Shown here: positions 1-5,760 of the stretch, piece by piece
How the letters are laid out: each line of letters begins with the position of its first letter
Numbering within the stretch: position 1 is the first letter of the stretch
Origin: an uncultured Janibacter sp.
GTDB taxonomy: Bacteria; Actinomycetota; Actinomycetes; Actinomycetales; Dermatophilaceae
Length of the DNA: 8,084 bases
Reading direction: 5' to 3'
NCBI GenBank assembly: GCA_946222495.1
Contig: CAMICF010000135.1
Span: 1 to 8,084 of the forward strand
Made by a program: the position numbers and the translations under genes
Notes under the pieces: model-generated
The model's input: only the letters and a program-made list of their open reading frames with translations
Database searches by the model: none
What the model was told of the DNA's origin: nothing

Positions 1-729
1 GACATCCTCGAGGAGGAGATCCTCATCCACTCGGGTGGGCGTCAGGTCGAGGCGCGTGAGCTCGCCGGCAACCACGGCACCCGGCTGCACGTCGTCGACG
101 AGGTCCACGACGGCTGGCTCGAGGTGACCTACTCGGCGCTCGTCGACATCACCCGTCCCGTGGGTGACCAGGTCGGTCGCGAGATCGACTTCGACCGGTG
201 GGTCTTCACCCGGCCGAGCCGCTACGCCGAGTCCGACCGCCTGGCACCGATGGCCGCCCAGCTCTTCCCGACCCAGGCGGGCGCCGAGCTGGTCCGGGCC
301 GTCGCCGCGTGGGTCAACTCCCACATGGCCTACATCTCCGGGGCGAGCCGCGGCACGGACGGCGCCGTCGACTCCATCCTCCAGGCGTCCGGGGTGTGCC
401 GGGACTTCGCCCACGTCGTCGTGGCCCTGATGCGGGCGCTCGGCACGCCCGCGCGGCTCGTCTCGGTGTACGCGCCCGGGCTGCAGCCGATGGACTTCCA
501 CGCCGTCGCCGAGGTGTGGATCCAGGGGGCCTGGCACATCGTCGACGCGACCGGCCTCGCCCCCCGCGAGTCGATGGTCCGGATCGCCACCGGTCGGGAT
601 GCCGCGGACACCGCCTTCCTCACCACCCGCGGCGGCCGCACGACCTTCAACCGGCAGCAGGTCACGGCCACCCTCACCGAGGGGCGCCTGCCGCAGGAGG
701 ACCCGAGCAGCCTCGTGCGCCTGGCCTGA
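1..729 (+). CDS. Transglutaminase-like family protein (5' partial)
   Basis: The frame is open from the first base, so the start lies before the window and 242 residues are visible. A GTG at 124 is internal, because the upstream codons continue a plausible N-terminal beta domain (bacterial transglutaminase N-terminal type) over about residues 1-60. The transglutaminase core follows, with the papain-like triad in order: Cys133 in SGVCRDFAH, His167 in DFHAVAEV and Asp182 in HIVDATG. The family includes cysteine proteases and peptide or amide hydrolases as well as true cross-linking enzymes, so the reaction and substrate cannot be named. No membrane segment or signal peptide is visible in this part; it looks soluble. 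Judged by the family, only a few tens of residues are missing. The gene ends 95 bp before the SGNH hydrolase on the same strand, with dyad structure between them, so co-transcription is uncertain. The family call is firm; the function is open. Confidence 0.9.
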   Translation, partial: DILEEEILIHSGGRQVEARELAGNHGTRLHVVDEVHDGWLEVTYSALVDITRPVGDQVGREIDFDRWVFTRPSRYAESDRLAPMAAQLFPTQAGAELVRAVAAWVNSHMAYISGASRGTDGAVDSILQASGVCRDFAHVVVALMRALGTPARLVSVYAPGLQPMDFHAVAEVWIQGAWHIVDATGLAPRESMVRIATGRDAADTAFLTTRGGRTTFNRQQVTATLTEGRLPQEDPSSLVRLA

Positions 730-752
730 TCCCCCTTCGCCGGTAGCCCCTG

Positions 753-781
753 CCTCGGGTTCTGGAGGGTTACCCTCGGGT
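753..781 (+). promoter_or_regulatory. Candidate promoter/operator upstream of SGNH hydrolase
   Basis: GAGGGT-T-ACCCTC is a perfect 13-bp palindrome (765-777). Flanking it, CCTCGGGT occurs twice (753-760 and 774-781), 21 bp apart, which is two helical turns and would place both copies on the same DNA face. TACCCT (771-776) fits the actinobacterial -10 pattern TANNNT and would start transcription near 783, giving a leader of about 42 nt. No good -35 hexamer is visible. The one-base loop makes an RNA hairpin unlikely, so a protein-binding DNA site is the better reading. This is inference from pattern alone. Confidence 0.3.
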
Positions 782-808
782 CACCGATGCCGCTCGACGG
801 TGAGCGGC
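781..808 (+). promoter_or_regulatory. Leader with two mutually exclusive hairpins
   Basis: GCCGCTC (789-795) pairs perfectly with GAGCGGC (802-808) across a six-base loop. TCACCG (781-786) pairs perfectly with CGGTGA (798-803) across an 11-base loop. The two stems share bases 802-803, and each takes bases from the other's stem or loop, so they cannot both form. The 7-bp hairpin ends six bases before the Shine-Dalgarno of the SGNH gene. It may instead be a terminator for the transglutaminase gene, but no T-tract follows. Confidence 0.35.
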
Positions 809-814
809 GCCCGT

Positions 815-821
815 GGGAGGA
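815..821 (+). promoter_or_regulatory. Ribosome binding site of SGNH hydrolase
   Basis: GGGAGGA lies three bases before the ATG at 825. It decides the start: an in-frame GTG at 813 would overlap this site and has no Shine-Dalgarno of its own, and starting at 825 places the arginine run directly after Met1, as expected for a signal peptide. Confidence 0.7.
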
Positions 822-824
822 ACC

Positions 825-1913
825 ATGCGTCGACGTCGCCGCGCCCTGTCCATCACGACCGCCCTGGCGGCTGCCGTCGCCGGGGCCGGCGTGGCAGCAC
901 CCGCGGCGGGCGCGGACCCCTCGCCGCCGGAGTACGTCCAGCTCGGAGACTCCTACTCGGCCGGCAACGGCACCGGGAGCTACTCGGAGCCGGCGTGCTG
1001 GCGCTCGCCCGAGAACTACGGCGAGCGGGTGGCCGAGCGCGACGGTGCGGAGTACACCAATGCCGCGTGCAGCGGGGGAGTGGTCGCGGACATCCTCGAG
1101 CCCCGTGAGCTGGGCGACCCCACGACGCGGACCGCCACCTACGACCTGCCGGGCCGGGCGCCGAACGTCACGCACCACTGGTTGCGGCAGGCGAGGCAGC
1201 AGGAGCTCTGCGGCACGACCTCCGAGGCCGACCTCTCCTACGACATCACCATCACCACGAGCAGGGTGAACGGCACCGGCAAGGACCGCAGCCTCACCGC
1301 GACGGCCGAGTGCCAACTCACGGCCGCACCCCAGATCGACTCCGTCACCAAGGACACCGACGCGGTCTTCCTCACCGTCGGCGGCAACGACATCGGCTTC
1401 ACCGACATCGTCGTCCAGTGCATGGTCCTGCGGAGCGCGGCCGGCTGCGAGCAGACGATCGACCGGGCCGACGCCGCGATCCCCCGGCTGAAGAAGGACA
1501 CGAAGGAGGCGCTCGCGGCGGTGCACGAGCGCTCCGGCGGGCGGGCCGACATCTACCTGCTCGGGTACCCGTACCTGCTCGACACCGACCGCTACGGGAT
1601 CCCGGAGGCGGACCCGACCTATGACGCCGGAGCCGAGCTCGACGCCATGCAGGAGGAGGGCGACCGGGTCCAGCGGGAGGGCATGGCCGAGCTCGCCGCC
1701 ACGACGAAGGGGGCGGGTGACTTCACCTTCGTCGACGTCAAGCCCGCCTGGGAGGGCCACGCCCACGGCCTGGACCCGCGCTCCACGCCGGACAACAGCG
1801 ATGCCTGGCTCGTGCCGGTCCTCGCCCCGGGCCGGCAGCAGCCGGAGTGGGTGCACCCGACCGTCGACGGCTACGCCGCCTCGGCCACCGCGCTCATCGA
1901 GGCGATGGACTGA
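825..1913 (+). CDS. Secreted SGNH/GDSL-family hydrolase (lipase/esterase-like)
   Basis: The product has 362 residues. A signal peptide with n-region MRRRRR, an Ala-rich core and a likely cleavage after AGA (residue 30) directs export. The SGNH blocks follow: nucleophile Ser43 in LGDSYSAG, a Gly in the ACSGG block near residue 84, Asn188 in VGGNDIGF, and His344 in WVHPTVDGY. Six cysteines (58, 82, 129, 163, 199, 208) match the three-disulfide pattern known for secreted Streptomyces lipases of this family; consecutive pairing is inferred. The enzyme should hydrolyse ester bonds of lipids or other acylated substrates outside the cell, but the true substrate cannot be read from sequence. It is about 100 residues longer than the compact Streptomyces lipases. 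Part of the excess is a beta-rich stretch between Cys129 and Cys163 (SYDITITTSRVNG and following). The gene converges with purB, 24 bp away. Confidence 0.9.
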   Translation: MRRRRRALSITTALAAAVAGAGVAAPAAGADPSPPEYVQLGDSYSAGNGTGSYSEPACWRSPENYGERVAERDGAEYTNAACSGGVVADILEPRELGDPTTRTATYDLPGRAPNVTHHWLRQARQQELCGTTSEADLSYDITITTSRVNGTGKDRSLTATAECQLTAAPQIDSVTKDTDAVFLTVGGNDIGFTDIVVQCMVLRSAAGCEQTIDRADAAIPRLKKDTKEALAAVHERSGGRADIYLLGYPYLLDTDRYGIPEADPTYDAGAELDAMQEEGDRVQREGMAELAATTKGAGDFTFVDVKPAWEGHAHGLDPRSTPDNSDAWLVPVLAPGRQQPEWVHPTVDGYAASATALIEAMD

Positions 1914-1943
1914 CCGCCTGACGAAGGGCGCCCCCGCTCAGTC
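1908..1943. terminator. Possible bidirectional terminator between convergent genes
   Basis: GACTGA (1908-1913, including the SGNH stop) and TCAGTC (1938-1943, including the purB stop on the other strand) form a perfect 6-bp inverted repeat around a 24-base spacer. The spacer holds the palindrome GGGCGCCC (1926-1933). There is no T-tract on either side, so this is a weak candidate. The gap is so short that termination signals for both genes must lie in or beyond it. Confidence 0.25.
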
Positions 1944-3311
1944 GCGCAGGTGGTCCACGAGCTGCGGGGCGAGCCCGACGTACGTCGCTGGGGTCATCGC
2001 CGCGACCCGCTCGTCGACGTCAGCCGGCAGGCCGAGCCCGCGGACGAACTCGACGAGCTCGGGCTGGCCGATGCGGCGACCGCGGGTCAGCTCCTTGAGG
2101 CGCTCGTAGGGCTCGTCCATGCCCTCGACGCCCTGGGCGCCCAGGGCGCGCATCACCGACTGGATCGGCTCGCCGAGCACCTCCCAGTTGGCGTCGAGGT
2201 CGGCGAGGCCGCGGCCGGCGTTGTCGATGGCCAGGAGCGAGTGCCCCAGGGCGGTGCCGATGTTGCGCTGCATCGAGCTGTCGGTGAGGTCGCGCTGCAG
2301 CCGCGAGGTCACGAGGGTCGTGGCGAGGACGTCGAGGAGGGCGTTGCTCACCTCGAGGTTCGCCTCGGCGTTCTCGAAGCGGATGGGGTTGACCTTGTGC
2401 GGCATGGTGCTCGACCCGACGGTGCCCTGCCCGCGCACCTGCGCGAAGTACCCCATCGAGATGTAGCTCCAGGCGTCGGTGCAGAGGTTGTGCAGCACCC
2501 GGTTGAACCGGGCGATGTCGGCGTAGATCTCGGCCTGCCAGTCGTGGGACTCGATCTGGGTCGTCAGGGGGTTCCACGTCAGGCCGAGGTGCTCGACGAA
2601 GGTCCGCGAGATCTCGGGCCAGTCGGCGTCCGGTGCTGCCGCGAGGTGGGCGCCGAAGGTGCCCGTCGCGCCGTTGATCTTGCCGAGGTACTCGTCGGAG
2701 GCGATCCGGCGCAGCTGGCGGAGCAGCCGGTGCGCGAGCACCGCGAGCTCCTTGCCCATGGTCGTCGGCGTCGCCGGCTGACCGTGGGTGTGTGCGAGCA
2801 GCGGCACCTCCCGGAGGTCCTCGGCCATCGCGACGACGGTCTTGGCGAGGGCGTCGGCGCGCGGGAGCCAGACCTGCTCGACGGCGCCCTGGACCATGAG
2901 CGCGTAGGAGAGGTTGTTGATGTCCTCGCTCGTGCAGCAGAAGTGGATCAGCTCGGAGAGGCCGGCGTCGTCGGGGGCGATCGTCGCCAGGCGCTCCTTG
3001 AGGTAGTACTCGACGGCCTTGACGTCGTGCTGGGTGACCTTTTCCGTCGCGGCCAGCTCGGCGATGTCCTCGGGGCCGAAGTCCTCGACGACCCGGCGCA
3101 GGGCGGCCTGCTCGGTGTCGGTGAGCGCGCGCACGCCGGGGATGACCTGGTGCGTCGTCAGGTGGATGAGCCACTCGACCTCGACGTGGACGCGCATCCG
3201 GTTCAGTGCCGGCTCGCTCAGGTGGTCGATGAGGGGCGCGACGGACGGACGGTAGCGGCCGTCCAGTGCGCCGAGGGCGATCTGGGGGGTGGCGTCAGCG
3301 AGGCTCTCCAT
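1938..3311 (-). CDS. purB: Adenylosuccinate lyase
   Basis: PurB acts twice in purine synthesis: it releases fumarate from SAICAR to give AICAR, and from adenylosuccinate to give AMP. It is a cytosolic homotetramer of the fumarase/aspartase superfamily. The 457 residues match the E. coli-type enzyme (456). Visible landmarks are CCTSEDINN (125-133), the active-site HTHGQPATP (174-182), the flexible signature loop GSSTMPHKVNPIRFENAEAN (299-318) with the catalytic serine, and RDLTDSSMQRN (340-350). All key residues appear intact. The start is ATG at 3311, because MESLADATPQIALGALDGRY is the normal PurB N-terminus. The frame stays open upstream to 3758 but that stretch is Arg/Pro-rich and lies antisense-frame over the lipoprotein gene, so it is not coding. 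The Shine-Dalgarno GGGAAG is eight bases upstream and lies inside a hairpin. The lipoprotein gene ends 56 bp upstream on the same strand; no other purine gene is in the window. Confidence 0.97.
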   Translation of the reverse strand: MESLADATPQIALGALDGRYRPSVAPLIDHLSEPALNRMRVHVEVEWLIHLTTHQVIPGVRALTDTEQAALRRVVEDFGPEDIAELAATEKVTQHDVKAVEYYLKERLATIAPDDAGLSELIHFCCTSEDINNLSYALMVQGAVEQVWLPRADALAKTVVAMAEDLREVPLLAHTHGQPATPTTMGKELAVLAHRLLRQLRRIASDEYLGKINGATGTFGAHLAAAPDADWPEISRTFVEHLGLTWNPLTTQIESHDWQAEIYADIARFNRVLHNLCTDAWSYISMGYFAQVRGQGTVGSSTMPHKVNPIRFENAEANLEVSNALLDVLATTLVTSRLQRDLTDSSMQRNIGTALGHSLLAIDNAGRGLADLDANWEVLGEPIQSVMRALGAQGVEGMDEPYERLKELTRGRRIGQPELVEFVRGLGLPADVDERVAAMTPATYVGLAPQLVDHLRD

Positions 3312-3319
3312 GCGCCCAT

Positions 3320-3335
3320 CTTCCCAGAGGGGAAG
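3320..3335 (-). promoter_or_regulatory. Hairpin enclosing the purB Shine-Dalgarno
   Basis: On the purB mRNA, CTTCCC-CTCT-GGGAAG forms a perfect 6-bp stem with a four-base loop. The 3' arm GGGAAG is the only credible Shine-Dalgarno for the ATG at 3311, with the eight bases ATGGGCGC between. When folded, the hairpin would hide the ribosome site. The ATG inside that spacer (3319) is out of frame. No known purine riboswitch core is recognisable. Confidence 0.45.
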
Positions 3336-3342
3336 GCGGTCC

Positions 3343-3362
3343 CCCTCCCCGGTTGGGGTGGG
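3343..3362 (-). terminator. GC-rich hairpin between lipoprotein gene and purB
   Basis: In the minus-strand transcript CCC-A-CCCC, loop AACC, then GGGG-A-GGG gives seven G-C pairs with one A-A mismatch. It begins five bases after the lipoprotein stop and ends before the purB Shine-Dalgarno hairpin. It could end the lipoprotein transcript or act as a pause or attenuation element before purB. No U-tract follows, so efficiency is unknown. Confidence 0.35.
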
Positions 3363-3367
3363 CCCGG

Positions 3368-4006
3368 TCAGGACTCCGTGGGGATGGGCGGCGGCGGCAC
3401 GTTCTTGTAGGTCGTGGACAGCTGCCGGGCGACCTTGCGGAGGTTTTCCATGGTCTGGTGCCGGTCGAGCGTGACCGTGGACTCGATGTAGAGGTAGCGG
3501 TCGCCGATCCGGGCGGAGGTGCGGGACTTGCGGGTGGGCTCCACGTCGGACTCGATGCGCCGTCCCTCGATGCCCGGGGCGACGGTGACGAGGGTGCCCT
3601 CCTTCTCCTGCTGCTGGAGGAGTCGCGCGTCGGCGCCCGACTCGTAGGCATCCAGCCACCGCCACTCGACGATGACGGCGCCGGCCTCGGAGGAGCTGAC
3701 GACGCGGCAGCCCTCGTCGGTCGGCTCCTCCTTCGCGGTCTTGCCGCCCCGCGTCCACTGGTCGATGTGGTGCTGGTCGACGAGGTCGCAGTTGATGTCG
3801 GTGGGGTCGGGGGTGCTCTCCTCGTCGTCCGGCGTGGAGGTCTCCGAGCCGGAGGCGGTCGAGGACGAGATCTGCGAGGTGGCGGCGCCGCTCTCCGAGG
3901 AGCTGCTGCCGGACGCATCCCCGCCGAGGGCGCAGCCGGAGAGGGCGAGGGAGCCACAGACGAGGACCGTGGACACGGCGAGCGGGAGGCGGCGGCGTCT
4001 GAGCAT
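3368..4006 (-). CDS. Putative lipoprotein of unknown function (DUF3558-like?)
   Basis: With the ATG at 4006 the product has 212 residues and a textbook lipoprotein signal: MLRRRR, a hydrophobic core and lipobox LSGC with the lipidated Cys25. It should be anchored to the outer face of the membrane. Residues about 28-70 are a low-complexity Ser/Thr/Glu/Asp linker. The C-terminal part (71-205) looks like a compact domain with a possible disulfide Cys73-Cys100 (INCDLVDQHHIDQW ... EGCRV) and ends in a Pro-rich tail (NVPPPPIPTES). The N-terminal Cys plus a later Cys-Arg resembles actinobacterial DUF3558-type lipoproteins, but this is a weak resemblance from memory. An in-frame GTG at 4057 would add 17 non-hydrophobic residues before the signal, so I reject it. 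There is no Shine-Dalgarno before 4006; the preceding bases are a C-run, suggesting a leaderless transcript. The phosphatase gene ends 57 bp upstream. Confidence 0.85.
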   Translation of the reverse strand: MLRRRRLPLAVSTVLVCGSLALSGCALGGDASGSSSSESGAATSQISSSTASGSETSTPDDEESTPDPTDINCDLVDQHHIDQWTRGGKTAKEEPTDEGCRVVSSSEAGAVIVEWRWLDAYESGADARLLQQQEKEGTLVTVAPGIEGRRIESDVEPTRKSRTSARIGDRYLYIESTVTLDRHQTMENLRKVARQLSTTYKNVPPPPIPTES

Positions 4007-4013
4007 GGGGGGG

Positions 4014-4019
4014 AGGGTA
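4014..4019 (-). promoter_or_regulatory. Candidate -10 of a leaderless lipoprotein transcript
   Basis: On the minus strand TACCCT matches TANNNT and is followed by seven C residues and then the ATG at 4006. That distance would put the transcription start at or next to the A of ATG. Leaderless genes are common in actinobacteria, and this would explain the absent Shine-Dalgarno. No convincing -35 hexamer is seen around 4037-4042. Confidence 0.35.
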
Positions 4020-4046
4020 CCGCTCCGCTCTGGATCCCCCTCACAG

Positions 4047-4062
4047 GTCCGGTGCACGGGAC
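4047..4062. repeat. Imperfect 16-bp palindrome downstream of phosphatase gene
   Basis: GTCC-G-GTGCAC-G-GGAC is symmetrical except for one mismatched G/G pair. It lies one base beyond the phosphatase stop and about 28 bp upstream of the lipoprotein -10 candidate, where an operator could sit. The uninterrupted centre argues against an RNA hairpin. Confidence 0.25.
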
Positions 4063-4063
4063 G

Positions 4064-4564
4064 TCAGCCCTCGATCCTGGACCGGACGAAGTCGGCGACC
4101 CCGTCCGCCGCGCCGATGATCTCCTCGTAGGTGCGGTCGAAGGAGGCGTCGTCGCCGTACCAGGGGTCGTCGATGGAGAGGGCGTCCCCCTTCGGCCCGC
4201 TGGGGTCGAAGGAGCGGAGCATGCGGATCTTCGCTTGGGCCTCGGGGGTGCCGGCAAGCCGTCGGAGCACCGAGTAGTGGCCGTGGTCCGCGGCCAGGAC
4301 GAGGTCGAGGGAGTCGAAGGATCGCTTGTCGAAGACCCGAGCCCGGTGCCCGGTGTAGTCGCCGCTGTGGCCGTGGCGCTCCAGGGCGGTGATCGTCCGT
4401 GGGTCGGGCGGGTTGCCCTCCTCCCAGGCGGTGGTGCCGGCGGAGTCCACCGTCACCCGGTCGGCGAGGCCGGCGGCGGCGAAGCGCTCGCGCAGGACGA
4501 ACTCCGCCATGGGGGAGCGGCAGATGTTTCCCGTGCACACGACCGTGATCCGAAAGGCAGTCAT
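4064..4564 (-). CDS. Low-molecular-weight protein-tyrosine phosphatase
   Basis: The enzyme removes phosphate from protein tyrosines through a cysteinyl-phosphate intermediate. The 166 residues match the family length (M. tuberculosis PtpA, 163). The N-terminal P-loop CTGNICRS carries nucleophile Cys10 and Arg16 (CX5R), and the neighbouring Cys15 often forms a protective disulfide with the nucleophile in this family. The general acid is Asp133 in DPWYG, the late DP loop; the Trp/Tyr there is typical of PtpA-like enzymes. DSAGT (40-44) is the usual conserved strand. No signal peptide or membrane segment is seen, so it is cytosolic (some homologues are exported without a signal). No tyrosine kinase, exopolysaccharide or arsenate-resistance gene is adjacent, so the partner is unknown. 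An arsenate-reductase role is less likely, given the DPWYG loop and PtpA-like length. Start ATG at 4564 gives the P-loop at the normal distance; the likely Shine-Dalgarno GAGGGA sits in a hairpin. Confidence 0.95.
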   Translation of the reverse strand: MTAFRITVVCTGNICRSPMAEFVLRERFAAAGLADRVTVDSAGTTAWEEGNPPDPRTITALERHGHSGDYTGHRARVFDKRSFDSLDLVLAADHGHYSVLRRLAGTPEAQAKIRMLRSFDPSGPKGDALSIDDPWYGDDASFDRTYEEIIGAADGVADFVRSRIEG

Positions 4565-4581
4565 GAGGGCATGGTCCCTCA
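4564..4581 (-). promoter_or_regulatory. Hairpin over the phosphatase Shine-Dalgarno and start
   Basis: In the mRNA TGAGGG-ACCATG-CCCTCA is a perfect 6-bp stem with a six-base loop. The 5' arm contains the only purine-rich Shine-Dalgarno candidate (GAGGGA) and the last base of the 3' arm is the A of the start codon. The ATG in the loop (4572) is out of frame. Folding would block initiation. Confidence 0.35.
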
Positions 4582-4615
4582 GTTGGCTGGGGAGAAGCAG
4601 GAGAGAGCCTGTGAT

Positions 4616-4633
4616 CTGGGCATCGTCACCCAG
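4616..4633 (-). terminator. Weak dyad downstream of the reductase gene
   Basis: CTGGG and CCCAG flank an eight-base spacer, starting 31 bases after the reductase stop. The 5-bp stem without a U-tract is only a poor terminator candidate. Nothing else is recognisable in the 100-bp gap 4565-4664 apart from the hairpin at the phosphatase start. Confidence 0.15.
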
Positions 4634-4664
4634 GGCTCGAGCACGGTCGACGTTCCTCCGTCGC

Positions 4665-5702
4665 TCACAGGCCGACGGCCCGCCGCAGCTGGGCTCCCGT
4701 CCACCGGGTGCGGTCGGGACCGGCGGCCTCGGCCTCGTGGACGAGCTCGACCACCCGCTCGCAGACGGGGGCGCGCATGCCGTAGGTCGCGGACACCGTG
4801 GCCACCGCCCCCTGCAGCTCGCCGACCTCGGTGGGACGACCGGCCGCGAGGTCGTCCGCCATGGACGAGCGGGCCTCCGGCGAGACCTTGAGCGAGGCCC
4901 GCGAGAGGTTGGCGAAGACGGGAGTGGGGGCGCGGAGCACGCTCGGCACGAGCGCTGCCGGCAGCGGGGTCATCCGGGCCGGCACGGTCCCGACACGCTT
5001 GGCGAGCTCCAGGGCCTCGCTCTGGCAGGCGGCGAGGACGACGCGGCAGTCACGGTCGCGCAGCTCGACCGCCAGGGGGAGGCCGGTGAGCGCGTTGATC
5101 GGGTTGTTGAGGTTGAGGAGGAGCTTGCCGAAGAGGACGCTGCGCATGTCCGGCTCGACGTCGACCCGCACCCCGGCGCCGTGGGCGGCCTGGACGAAGG
5201 GATCGACGCGGGGGTGGTCCTTGACCTTGACCCGGCCGCTGACCGCCTGCGCCCAGTGGCTCTCCTCGCGACGGACGACGTTGTACGGCACCATCCCCGA
5301 CAGCACCAGGGGGCGCGAGGCCATGCTGGGGAAGGCGCCGGAGAGTGCCTCGTCGATGACGGCGGAGTTGCGCAGGCCGTTCTGGAAGGAGATGAGGACC
5401 GAGTCCTGCTGCAGGTAGGGCGCCACCTCGCGCGTGGCCTGCTCGGTGGCACTCGTCTTCGTCGTCAGGAGCACGTAGTCGGCGCCGACGACGGCGCTCG
5501 CCTCGGTGGCGAGGGTCAGGCCCGCGGGCGACACGGTGCGGGTGCGGCCGCGGAGGTCGCTCACGGTCACCCCGTCCCGCTCGATCGCGTCGATGATGCG
5601 GGCCCGGCCGACGAGGGTGACGTCCGCGGACGCGGCGAGCCACCCTCCGAGGTAGCAGCCGATGCTTCCGGCGCCCATGACCGCGATACGGGTACGCCTC
5701 AT
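4665..5702 (-). CDS. 2-dehydropantoate 2-reductase family protein (PanE/ApbA-like)
   Basis: PanE reduces ketopantoate to pantoate with NADPH, a step of pantothenate/CoA synthesis. The 345 residues show the N-terminal Rossmann fold with GAGSIG (Gly10, 12, 15), TTKT (80-83) and FQNG (106-109, with the conserved Asn108). The C-terminal helical domain has FGKLLLNLNNPINALTG, where Lys193 aligns with the catalytic Lys of E. coli PanE, and SSMADDLAAGRPTEV, where Glu292 aligns with the second catalytic residue. E. coli PanE has TEID; here the Asp position is Gly (TEVG). It is longer than the E. coli enzyme (303). Actinobacteria often carry several PanE-like paralogues, and no pan gene is nearby, so another 2-oxoacid substrate is possible. 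I therefore give no symbol. Start ATG at 5702 has a clear Shine-Dalgarno AGGGGG five bases upstream (5713-5708). It is cytosolic. The phosphatase gene lies 100 bp downstream. Confidence 0.9.
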   Translation of the reverse strand: MRRTRIAVMGAGSIGCYLGGWLAASADVTLVGRARIIDAIERDGVTVSDLRGRTRTVSPAGLTLATEASAVVGADYVLLTTKTSATEQATREVAPYLQQDSVLISFQNGLRNSAVIDEALSGAFPSMASRPLVLSGMVPYNVVRREESHWAQAVSGRVKVKDHPRVDPFVQAAHGAGVRVDVEPDMRSVLFGKLLLNLNNPINALTGLPLAVELRDRDCRVVLAACQSEALELAKRVGTVPARMTPLPAALVPSVLRAPTPVFANLSRASLKVSPEARSSMADDLAAGRPTEVGELQGAVATVSATYGMRAPVCERVVELVHEAEAAGPDRTRWTGAQLRRAVGL

Positions 5703-5760
5703 GTCATCCCCCTGTCACGTCGTCCCGGGCGCCGTCGTGGTCGATCCCTGCCGCGATCCT

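Noticed and set aside
330..1856. Long minus-strand open frame opposite the SGNH hydrolase and transglutaminase genes
   Set aside because: It is an antisense shadow of GC-rich codons; composition is Arg/Gly/Val-rich, with no motif, while the + strand encodes clear catalytic domains.
3343..3362. G-quadruplex upstream of purB
   Set aside because: Each strand has only two or three G-tracts in this span, fewer than the four needed; a hairpin explains the sequence better.
3312..3758. N-terminal extension of the purB frame to 3758
   Set aside because: The added 149 residues are Arg/Pro/Gly-rich without domain character, overlap the lipoprotein gene in another frame, and PurB homology begins exactly at the ATG at 3311.
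3266..4891. Long + strand open frame across the lipoprotein and phosphatase genes
   Set aside because: The opposite strand holds recognisable proteins (lipobox, CX5R loop). The + frame translation is low-complexity Gly/Arg/Val and spans gene boundaries.
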